Shown here: positions 37,301 to 47,700 of the stretch, in pieces
How the letters are laid out: each line of letters opens with the position of its first letter
Position numbering within the stretch: the first letter of the stretch is position 1
Assembly (NCBI GenBank): GCA_003024175.1
Contig: MDYQ01000098.1
Span: 1-64,000 of the forward strand
Length of the DNA stretch: 64,000 nucleotides
DNA from: Planoprotostelium fungivorum
Lineage: Eukaryota > Evosea > Variosea > Cavosteliida > Cavosteliaceae
Direction: 5' to 3'
The notes under the pieces: model-generated
Databases searched by the model: none
What the model was told of the DNA's origin: nothing
Seen by the model: the letters and a program-made list of their open reading frames with translations, nothing else
Position numbers and translations under genes: made by a program

Positions 37301-37668
37301 AAAGTGAATGAAATTGAAATGAAATGGGCATACCTCCAAGGCTGGGCCATATGTTATCGAGGACACAATGGTAACCCCAATCAGGAAAAGAGATACCTGC
37401 CCCGAAGGCGTCACGGTTTTCTTGAATGATATCCTTATATATGGATAATGCTGGGTCGGGTGAGTCAACAGAGCATCAACATCACTCACATTGGTCTTTG
37501 TCCAATGCAAAATAGTGGGCGGCCCGATACCCAACTGTCTCATGAGTTGAAAACCCACAAGTAGACCCGTGTTGAATGATAGACTGTCAATGTATCAGCT
37601 TTGATTCGAACCTGGTATTGGAGACTACTCACAATACATAATAGAAGCGTCAAACTTGATATAATCAT
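34305..37668 (-). CDS. Glycosylphosphatidylinositol-specific phospholipase D (GPLD1-like)
   Basis: Predicted secreted enzyme that releases GPI-anchored proteins. The first exon codes the signal peptide MIISSLTLLLCI, followed by CGFSTHETVGYRAAHYFALD, the family's N-terminal metal-site opening. Then come DAFGA and FPDWGYHC, KLVAFMMGVVAHDA and YGSAHTAADVGGDIELFF, all GPLD1/zinc-dependent phospholipase hallmarks. The C-terminal half is an FG-GAP beta-propeller with calcium loops such as DIDGDGNPDLIVASP, DFDGDGRDDLYVSQP and DVDGDGYSDLILGG. About 12 short introns; one near 35885-35945 holds a GATGATGATCGTGA tandem repeat. The start overlaps the stop of an upstream ORF (ATGA). Confidence 0.85.
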
Positions 37669-38062
37669 GCAAGCGTTTGGTCAGTGTTGATGTTACTTTG
37701 TCTCGACTTCCAAACCTGCCTGTTTTGTGAAACAGCGGCACCTTTTTTTCTGAAATTGCTGCAATTTACCTCCACACGAAATCCCACAAGCTTGAGCCCA
37801 GCACTCACGACCAGGAAATCTCGAGGCAATTTTGATTTCGTCATCCAAGTCCTGAAGTCCTCCTGGGGATGGACACATTCGTTGCGGTGAACACAGTGTG
37901 TGATGATGTGCCTGATCATCGAAATCAGTCCGTCCGTCACATTCAAATCGAGGAACACATCGAAAGGTGGACGATAGAATGACAAATGAATATTGTAGTA
38001 CAGTTTGTGTACGTCTCCTTGCTTGTACTCAAGATCGCAACCGATGATACAGGATGTCGTGA
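37665..38062 (-). CDS. Uncertain ORF with hydrophobic N-terminus, start not found
   Basis: A minus-strand frame runs from about 38062 to a TGA at 37665. It reads AYSIVVLTTSCIIGCDLEYKQG (signal-peptide-like), then FYRPPFDVFLDLNVTDG and a Cys-containing region (THCVHRNECVH). A good ATG is missing; an in-frame stop lies just upstream and no splice acceptor is obvious. Its stop overlaps the GPLD start as ATGA. It could be a small secreted protein with an unseen first exon, or a remnant. Confidence 0.35.
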
Positions 38063-38200
38063 GGACGACGATCGAGTATGCAAGATAATCGAATCAGAAG
38101 GATGAGTTTAGATGTGAATAGCTACTTTATTGAGCATCATGATGTCAAATCTCCATGTTGTTACACCGAACACGACATGATGCTGGAGGAAATTTATAAA

Positions 38201-38690
38201 TCACGCGCGGTTGATGGTGTGTGAATTCCTACTCAATGATCTGTTGATTATCGAATCCATCAGAGCAACACGATGCGAAGTGACGTTTTCAATTAATGGT
38301 TTCGTCATGCAAAGCACCAAACCACCGATCTACGGAATATTGTAGTCTTTTGTGTTCGAGCGGCTACATCTATGACAAATCTCTTGGATTATATTTGATT
38401 TATAAGAGATAACTCACCATATACTCCAAAAGAATACATCTCTTGAATCCAGACTCTTTCATATCTTTATGAAAAGACGAAGAGAATTCACCATTGAACA
38501 GTAAATGATCCAACACGAGTCGAGAAGAAGAACCGAAAAGCTCGCACTTCTTCAACTCGCTGGGTAAGACCACATCACCCCTCTTCAAGTCGATGCTCTT
38601 TTTGGCGGGACAATTTGAATCCAACAGTCGTTCGATTAAATTCCCGATCTTGGACAACCCACGTCTCTTTACCGTGTCATCTACGGTAAT
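38201..38690 (-). CDS. Protein of unknown function, 5' end unresolved
   Basis: Two exons are clear. The first (about 38690-38419) reads DDTVKRRGLSKIGNLIERLL, then DVVLPSELKKCELFGSSSRL and LLEYM. After an intron of about 90 bases ending CCGTAG, the frame continues IGGLVLCMTKPLIENVTSHR to a stop at 38201. Coding quality is good across the junction. The first exon is missing: the frame is closed upstream unless another intron precedes 38690. The family is not recognised. It is divergent from the SLBP gene. Confidence 0.5.
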
Positions 38691-38716
38691 TTACCAAGGA
38701 AGCGAACATTTACAAT

Positions 38717-38726
38717 TTGGCGGGAG
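38717..38726 (+). promoter_or_regulatory. E2F-like site in the SLBP upstream region
   Basis: TTTGGCGGGA lies about 155 bases before the SLBP start codon and matches the E2F/DP consensus. A second TTTGGCGGGA occurs near 38601, inside the divergent neighbouring gene. Placement before an S-phase gene supports function; binding is inferred. Confidence 0.45.
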
Positions 38727-38880
38727 ATTTTTAAAATTCGGAATGCAACAGAAACAAAAAGGAACCGAAGAGAGCAAGGGAGGACCTCTGCTCTAGTTCG
38801 CCTGTCTGCTACCACTCAGTTTCTATAGAAACTTTCGACCTTTCCACTCTTCTTTACTTTCAACCTGGAGACTCTCAGCA

Positions 38881-39813
38881 TGCCTGCCCTTCGCAAGTTT
38901 GGAACCCCCCTTCACAACTTGCCGAAGAAGACCGTTAAATCTGTGCCTACGGCCAATCCCACACAGGAGAAGCCGAAGTCTAAGACCGTCACTAAACAAA
39001 ATGCGGCCAAGAAGGAGAAGATTATCGAGCACGTCGACGAGGTGAGTCGATTTGGAGTCAGTCAACCGAGATCTCATTGTCGATTAGTTGATCGCGGAGA
39101 TCGGTTCTCTTGATGTTCAGAAGCCAGCTGAGACCACGGAAGCGGCGCCCACTACCGTCAAGTCGATGTTTTACGATCGTGACTTTCTCCTGTCCTTCTC
39201 TCAGGTGAGAACGATCCCTCCTCGAAACGACTTCGCTGACCGGACCCAGATTGCCTCCCCCATCGAAGGACTTCTGCCTGAGATCCTCCGTGGAGCCACG
39301 CCAGCACCCTCCACTCCCATCAAGCCCACCACGCCCGCACGTGCCGTACGAAAGGCCCCTCAATCGGCCAAGAAGTCCGCCGCTCCCTCTCTCTTGGAGT
39401 CCCCAGTCAAGCTGAACAACCGCGTCAAGGGCTGTGCCACTATGCCAGCGTTCTCTCGCACCCTCCCCGTCGATCGCGATGGAGCTTCCACCGTGGCCCG
39501 CTCTCTCGACTTTGACGCTGAAATGGATGCGGAGAAGAAGGCCAAGAAGGTCAAAGCCAAGGAGTCCGACGTCAAGCGTCTCGCCTCCCGCCAGAAGCAG
39601 CTGGACATTGGAATGAACACTGCCGGCTACCGTGCCTGGTTGGAGCAAGTACCCGCCGCCAAGAGAAACACGGTTGGACCTCGTATTCCCGATCTGTTTC
39701 AGATCTGCAGCAAGAGAAGTTGGGACGGACAAGTCCGCAAGTGGAGGAGAGAGCTGCACAGCTACGACCCCGAAGGTACGCCTATGCCCGAGGAGGATGA
39801 GGAGGAGCTGTAG
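38881..39813 (+). CDS. SLBP: Histone stem-loop binding protein with eIF4E-binding motif
   Basis: Predicted to bind the 3' stem-loop of replication-dependent histone mRNAs for processing and translation. The RNA-binding domain lies at about 39550-39780: VKRLASRQKQLDIGMNT, YRAWLEQVP, then SKRSWDGQVRKWRREL, matching SLBP motifs RQKQI-x-x-G-x-NT, Y-x-x-Y/W and RRSWD-x-Q. The usual TPNK phospho-Thr motif is replaced by RIPDLF. Upstream, YDRDFLLSF (39172-39198) fits the eIF4E-binding consensus Y-x(4)-L-phi and closely resembles eIF4G. One intron at 39042-39087 is clear. A second possible 45-base intron (39205-39249) is in frame either way. The acidic C-terminus ends EEDEEEL. Confidence 0.88.
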
Positions 39814-39963
39814 AGGGCTGCGAGGGATGAATTGAACGCTTCCGTACGTGGCTTGAGCAGATGCTCGTGGCTCGGTCCCAAGGACCTTAAATAGATTATA
39901 TATGAAATACTGTCTCCTTTATTACCCTTGTTCAAGTGAACACGTTGGTTAGTTGTCTCTTTA
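39814..39963. other. Short convergent 3' region between SLBP and alpha-tubulin
   Basis: 150 bases hold both 3' ends. An AT-rich stretch (TTAAATAGATTATATATGA) may carry polyadenylation signals. Nothing else is seen. Confidence 0.4.
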
Positions 39964-41388
39964 TCACATCTCTTCCCCATCCTCGATATCACGTTCACAC
40001 CCCTCTGACTTCTCGTAATCTTTCTCGAGAGCAGCCAGATTCTCTCTCGCCTCCAGGAATTCCCCCTGGTCCATTCCCTCCCCCACGTAATGATGCACGA
40101 AGGCCACTCTCGCGTACATTCGATCGAACTTGTCATCGATGCGTGAGAACATGTCGCTGATCGCCGAGTTATTGGACAGCATACAGACGCTTCGGTTCAC
40201 TCGGCCTACATCTCCTCCCTGGAGGACTTTGGGAGGTTGGTAGTTGATTCCACACTTGAAGCCGGTGGGACACCAATCGACAAATTGAATCGTACGGTTT
40301 GTCTTGACGGCCGATAGAGCGCGGCAGATATCACACGGTACGATGTCTCCCCTAAACATGAGACAGCACGCCACATATCGTCCGCGTCTAATCATCATCA
40401 CATCAGGCGTCTGTGTTCGTGAAGAGATCATCACCTGGTGTCACATTTGACCATCATGTTCTCTGGTGTGAAGGCGGATAGAGTCAGCTCTGCGATGGAT
40501 GCTTGCTCTTGGTGAGATCTCTCCACCGAAGTCCAAGGAGCGTAGGAGGCGATGAGGTAATGAAGAGAAGGATAAGGGACCATGTTCGTCTGAAGCTCGG
40601 ATAGACACGTGTTGAGGCTGCCACCGAATCGAATGGATGCGGTGAGGGAGGAGACCACTTGAGCCACCAGTCCGTTCAGATTCTTGTACGCGGGACGCTG
40701 GACCTTCAAGTTCTTCCTACAGACACCGTACATCGCCTCGTTATCCAGTGCGATGGTGACATCAAAGTGGTTCATCATGGCTGATGTAGAGAGAACAGAG
40801 TTGTATGGCTCCACGATGGATGTGGAGACCTTGGGGGAGGGATAGATGCTGAAGCTGATCTTCGCCTTCTTTCCGTAATCGACGGATAATCTCTCCGTCA
40901 GAAGAGCTGCGAAGCCAGATCCCGTACCTATCGTTCGTAAATCAAAGATGACAACGTGACGGGTGATCACCTCCGCCCACGCCATGAAATATGGTGAAGC
41001 CTTGTAATCCGACGCAATCGTCGGCCATCTTTCTAATGCCGTCCAGGCACGTATCGATCATCTCTTTTCCTATGGAATAGTACCCCCTCGCGTAATTATT
41101 GGCAGCATCCTCTTTTCCGGTGATGAGCTGATCGGGACGGAAGAGTCGCCTCTTAGCCCCCGCTCTGATCTCATCCACTGCCGTGGGTTCTAAATCGAAG
41201 AAAATGCACCGAGGGGCCACTCGTCCGGTGAGACTCTCAGAGAAGAAGCTGAGATAGCTCCTGTCCTCTGGTTCAGTATGGATTGATCCTTCTGAATCGA
41301 CGTCGTGTTCCAGGCAGAAGAGCTCCCAGCAGTTATCTCCAATTTGGGCGCCGGCTTGGCCTAGATGGATCGATATCACTTCGCCCAT
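39964..41388 (-). CDS. Divergent alpha-tubulin
   Basis: Three exons from [19 protein letters not shown] to a stop at 39964. It has alpha-type features: [20 protein letters not shown], the GTP-binding [10 protein letters not shown], and the alpha catalytic Glu in [12 protein letters not shown] that triggers GTP hydrolysis on beta-tubulin. [21 protein letters not shown] and [16 protein letters not shown] are nearly standard. It is unusual in that the loop around residue 40 is shortened ([15 protein letters not shown]) and lacks the acetylated Lys40. It also ends GEEM instead of a C-terminal Tyr, and many positions differ from common alpha-tubulins. It may serve a specialised array such as a centriole or flagellar apparatus; that is inference. 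Confidence 0.9.
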
Positions 41389-41764
41389 GAGGTGTTACAA
41401 TTAGCGATGACACATTGCAAGTTGTTCGTCTTCCGTGAAAAGTGTTAAAGCTCGAATTGTCTATTCTTTGAACGCCGTTCCCAGTGGTGTCACTGTGTCG
41501 GAGTTCTGAGACAGGCGGGCTTCTTATAGCCCGACTTTTTCCTCTACCACTGACCGCTGACTGGCAGAGCCTATGTAACTACACGTGATCACCAACAACT
41601 GAGGGGTGCGGTCAGCGGTCAAAGTCGAGGAAAAAGTAGGAAGGGACAAAGAAAGACGGGTGATCTGATGTGGGATATGTGCCTCATTCGTCAAAAGGAC
41701 AAAGAAAAGTGGCATCTTCGGACCTTGCCATATGTTCTGGTGATCACAATAGCAATCCAGTAAC

Positions 41765-44700
41765 ATGAGAAGCCAAAGGCTGTTCGTCTTTCTTCTGTCT
41801 ATTGTTTTCGTTTTAGCCTCCGACAGAACAGCCATCTTCACCGACCCCAATGGTGTAACATACGATCTCTTCGCTCTGATTGGCCTCGGGGACAGCATCG
41901 GGTGATACATCATCTCTGTCCATCTGTTGAACAGAGCAGGGGCGATTTCTCTGCTATCTCGACCAAATATAACTACACTTGGAGACCATACAGGTGCATT
42001 TCGATTTTATTCCTGTGCGCTGACAAATTTCGAGTGTCACAAAAACAAAACCACAGCTCGGTTGTTCTGGACTCCAATCTTCTGGTTCAGTCAATGCTCA
42101 GTGCATCAGCTACCCTGATGTCGCCGTGACTTGGTCATATGCTAGTGAGAAAACACATTCGAACATTTCTGTTAACGATGGATGATTAAGGTACTTCTGG
42201 ATCTGCGGTATGGAATGGGACCGGTGGTCTATCTGGTCGCATTCAGGTCATCAGAATCACATGTGATTCCACCCTCGGTACCTCCATTTCTTTCAGTTTC
42301 GTCAATGAAAGCCCAATTTTGACCTATAACTTTGCCCTGCAATTGAGTTGCGGGTACTACTTCAACTCTCCTTACGCCGGCACCATCTCCATCTCCTCCA
42401 ATTCGACCAGCAGCAATACTCTTGGACTGACCACCTTATGGATCGCCGGGTCTTCTTATGGCTCAAACAGCAGTCAGGTGAGAGTTATGAGCCGATCTGA
42501 CGAAAGAGGTGAACGAGCGACAGATGTCTGTGAGAGTGGGCGGCCAGGCGTGCATCATACAGTCGATGGACAACTTCAACATCTACTGCTCTCTCTCGCC
42601 TTCCTCTCTCTCTCTGGGCTCTTACAACGTCTCACTGGTCTACAAGGGCGTCACGGCCAGAAGCACACCCGGATCTTCCATCTATCTCGCTTCTGCCAGT
42701 AACGCGACAGGTGTGCCCACGTCAGGAGGAGTCTCTTCTGTCACTCTGTACTCTTTCTCTCCTGCCATCCTGACCACGTGCAACAACGCTCCTTCTCTCA
42801 CAGTGGGCTCCAAATCGTATTCCTCTTCAGTGAGACATCTCATCTCTTGGTCGTCAGGTCTGAAGGACAACAGTTATCGGGGTCGAAACTGTCTTTCACT
42901 ATGCCTGCTGGGTCTGGTGTCTTTCCTGTGACCATCACTTGCGGAAGTGAGTCATTTACACATATTTCACCATTATATGTTCTTCATCTCAGTCATCTTT
43001 GTGATGTGATCATGAGCGGATGATGATCATCCTGTGATCAGTACGATGATGATCGGAAAGGGATGAATGATTTATACGAGCGACAGGCACGTCTGTATGG
43101 GGCTATTTTGCGTACAATCCATCTGTCGTGTACGGTGTCAGCCAAGTGACAAATTCGACAAATCCTCAGGTCACTATCTGGGGTAACAATTTTGGTTCAA
43201 CTGCCGGCGACATCTATCAGATCTGGGTGGGACAGAATCTGTGTACAAAGTGAGTGGCATTCAAATCTCATTCATATTCATCTTATATCACATCTACATT
43301 TCTTCAGCAGAGGATCTCATGAAATACAGTCTGATTATGGTCACGCCACACAAGGTGATCAACTGTACGCTGGTGGGAACTTACAGTCCAACGATGAACG
43401 GCAACGTGATTTACAATGCTATTGTGGTGGCCAACGGTGAGAGCGCTCAGAAAAGCGAGACTGAGTAGAATAGGGGGGGACAGTGTGATTCCTAATGTCC
43501 TGGTTGCCTCTGCGACCGGAACACCTTACTATCTGGGACAGAATCCAGAATTATGTCGACAGAAATGCATCAGCACTCCCGGCTGCAAGAGTTGGTCGTA
43601 CGACTCTTGTGGTGGCTCAAATTATGCCTGCTGGATTCAGAGTGCCCTATCTACCCCTGTGTGGGCCAGTTGTAGATGGGGTGGTCAAGTGATCACCGGT
43701 GCTCCCACGGGTAATCCATCATCTTTCTTCCTCGTCTCATCCATTCGACAGGGCAGACATCTGTGACGCCAGTGTACATGAATAATCCATTTCCTTCAGT
43801 GCAGTTCACTGATCGGTTGAACGTGCTGTACAATCTGGACTACTATGGAGACGCACAGAATAGCATAGGGAACGTGGACTTTGTGGCATCTCCTGGGTAC
43901 ACATTCAACCCAGGTAATCTAGGTCATGCCTATGTAGGTTATCCATCTTCGATCTGGCAGAATGGAGGATATCCTCTATTGGATCCTTCGACAGTTTCGT
44001 TCAGCACAAACAGCAGTGGAACCACCATCCTCTCAGGCTATTCGAGTTTGCCGGGCAGTTGCATCCGAAAACCCAATATGGCTCTCTTCTGTGATTCCTC
44101 GCTTCCCTCTCCTGTCTTCACCTACCTGGGTGAAAACCCCACTTGCGTGTATGGCTTCACTTTCAGCTTCAACTGCTCTCAAGCATCCACTGCTCCTTAC
44201 TTCAGATCCATCTTGGCCTCTTCAGGTACCTCTCATTCGATCATGAGTGCTCAACGTACTGATGTGTATGTACAGTGAACACATTCTCTTCTGGCAACTT
44301 GTATCTGTCTGGACAGTGGGGTGTCAATCCCAACCTCATCTCAGTCATGGTCGCCGGGTGTGTTTCTTTGTACAAGCGATTAAATCTAATCTATGCAGAT
44401 CACCGTGTCTATTGTACCCATCCCAGCTGAACAACTCAGTGCTAGTCTGTGCCGCTCCTCCCATGCTGAACGCCACTGCACTCATCACTGTGGCCGTCAA
44501 CGGTCAGCTCGCCAGAAACGGTGAGTGAGACATCGATGTGTGTGATATCTGATGATGATGACAGGAATCTATCTCTGGGGTGTTCCCATTCCAGCAGTCT
44601 TCAGTGTATCATCACCACTCACCTCAGGAGGCACACTGACTATCACTGGATGTGGTTTTGGAAGAGATCCCACGCAGTTGACCGTGACGATCGGTATGTC

Positions 44701-47700
44701 TCATCTTTCCATATTTTGTTACCATCTTTCGTGCATCCCTCCTTCTCTCACAACTGACCTCTCTGTCAGGTGGAAACAATTGTCCCGTGACATCGCTGAG
44801 TCTGAACGGCACCAACATCTACTGTAACGTCACCTTGGGCTCTGGATCGGGCTATTCTGTTAGTGTCAGACTGACCGGCCTGGGCGAGCTGGCTCCTGCA
44901 GGTCTGCAGATGTCCTATGCAGCGCCCATCATCAGTAGCACTACCCTCGTACCCACAGCAGGGTCACCGATGACCATCACTGGCGCCAGCTTCGGTAACA
45001 ACATCAACCAAGTCACAGTGCAAGCCAATGGCGTGAACTGCCCAGTGACCAGTCTGAGTGCCACAACGATCGTCTGCACGGTAGTTCAGGGCGTAGGGTC
45101 CGTCCTCTCACTGATGGTCATCGTCAACGGCATCCACTCGACTTCCACCTTCTCCTATCAGCCACCCACAATATCTGCCGTAACAACTGTGAACACACCG
45201 GGTGGGACAGTCACTGTCACCGGTACCAACTTGGGCAACCGCAATGCGGATATCGCCGTCACAGTGGCAGGTGTCACAGTGACATCCAACTGGATCAGTG
45301 GAACCTCTTTCACCTTCTCGGCACCCCCAGGAACTGGAAATGGTTTGGTCCTTCTAGCTGTGGGCGGTCAATCTACCTCCTCTACTTACAACTACAACCC
45401 GCCTACTATCACCACGGTGACGACCTCAGACACCGCAGGCGGTGTAGTCAATATCATCGGCACCAACTTTGGCACCGATCCTTCCTTGATCAAGATCACC
45501 ATACAGAGTACCTTGTACAGCCTTATCAGCGTAGTCAACGGCCATACATCCATCTCCTTTACCGTCAATCCCGGAGTAGGAACCAACTTGTCTCTCACGG
45601 TCACCGTCAACAACTTGGCCTCAGCAGCGAATGCCCTCAACTACAATCCACCCACTGTCACCTCTATGTCGAGCGTCTCCACGGACGGAGGAACGGCCAT
45701 CATTGTGGGAAAGAACTTTGGGCCTGCAGGGACAGCACTGTCCGCATTGATCAACTCTATCACCTACACTGGGCTCACTGCCATCAACCACACTACCTGC
45801 AGCGTATCCATACGCAGTGGTGTGGGAAGTAACTACCCAGTCTCAGTCACTGTGTCTGGACAGATCAGCCCAACAGTCAACCTCTTTGCATATCGACCCC
45901 CCGTGATGACGTCATCATCCGTGACGCTACCTACCATGGGTCCATCCACAGTCGTCATCACTGGACAGAACTTTGGCACAGTCAACAGTCTGGTCAACGT
46001 CAGTCTCAACGGAGTCAGCTGTGGGAGTGTGCTGATCTACAACTCCACCTACTTGACTTGCTCTGTCAGCAACGGCTCTGGTGGAACTAATTTGCCCGCT
46101 GACATCACGGTCGGCAACCAGATGACGAGCAATCCTTCTTTCTTCAGCTTCCAGCCACCCTTCATCTCTTCTGTCACACAAGTGGGCACGAACGGAGGCA
46201 CGATCAACATCACTGGCACCAACTTTGGTAACAACATACAACTCGTCACTGTCACTGTCGGAGCCATCACTTGCACTTCTTTGGCCCTAGTGACCAGTCA
46301 CACTGTCTTACAGTGCAATCTGCCAGGTAGCACTGGATCTGCAGCCCTGACTGTGACGGTCAACGGACAGTCCAACTCGGTGTATACATACACCTACCTA
46401 CCGCCCTCTGTCACTTCCACCTCACAACCGAACACTATCGGAGGCACACTCACTATCACTGGTCTCAATTTTGGTAGCATACTGGCAGACATCTCTGTGA
46501 CTCTGTGCACAAACGTGCAGTTCAACACGGTCAATTCTGTCAACTGTACAGTTTCCTCTGGTTCAGGTGAGGTCGACATCATGAAATATATAGTCTGCGA
46601 CAACCGGATGACGTCAGATGATGTATGATCTGATGGCTGACCAGGTTACAACATTGGCAGAGTGATCACAGTGAAAGGGCAGAGTACATCCTTCACTTTC
46701 AGTTACGCTCCACCCGTCCTCGTATCCGCAACCCGTCCACCTACTCAGGGTGGTAGTGTCACCATCTCTGGCTCACAGTTTACCACCACCTCTACCGTAA
46801 CCTACAATGGTAACAGCTGTCTCAATGTGGTTGTCGGATATCTACTCAACACTATCACTTGCACTGCTTCCCCGGGCACGGGTAGTGTACAGCTGATCGT
46901 CACTTCTGGTAATCAGACTGTATCTGCATTGACTCAATATCTTCTTCCCATTATCACTTCGACCCAATCAATCACGCCCTCAGGAGGTGATCATCCGTTC
47001 TCTCAACGCTGTCTGATGCCACACAGGAACAGTGCAGCTCAACGGACAGAATCTGGGCAGCAGCAGCTCACTGATCAGTATCGTGATAGGGTCTCTCACC
47101 TGCAGTAACGTACAGATCGTGACAGCCCATCAGATCATCACCTGCGTTCTGCCCGCTGGCGTGGGAGGCAACATCTCGTCTACTATCACGGTCAACACCT
47201 TGTCAGAAAGCTTCCTGTACTCTTTCTCTCCTCCCATCTTTACCAGTGTCACGTCTGGTCCCACCCTGGGAGGTGTTGTGACGATCACGGGTACCAATTT
47301 GGGCTCGCAGCCCTCTCAGATCATCGTCACTGTCAACGGAAATACCTGCAGTGGGGTCAACATCGTCAAGGCAAACACCATCAGCTGTCAGACCGCACCT
47401 GGAACCGGCAGTAACCTTCCCCTCTCTCTTTCTGTGGGTGGGCAGCTCACTACTGGTACATTCTCTTACCTGCCCCCCACTATCTCTTCTGCCTCTGCCT
47501 CTGGTCCCCCAGGTGGTATCTACCTCTCGGGATCAAACTTTGTGAGTGATGATACAATGATCTTATGACTGACAGTACATAGGGTAATAACGTTTCAGTC
47601 ATCAACGTCACTGTGACGAACACAGCCGACAACAGTGTCATCCAATGCAGAGGATATGTCATCATCAATCCATCGCTCACTCTCAACTGTACCACTGTCA

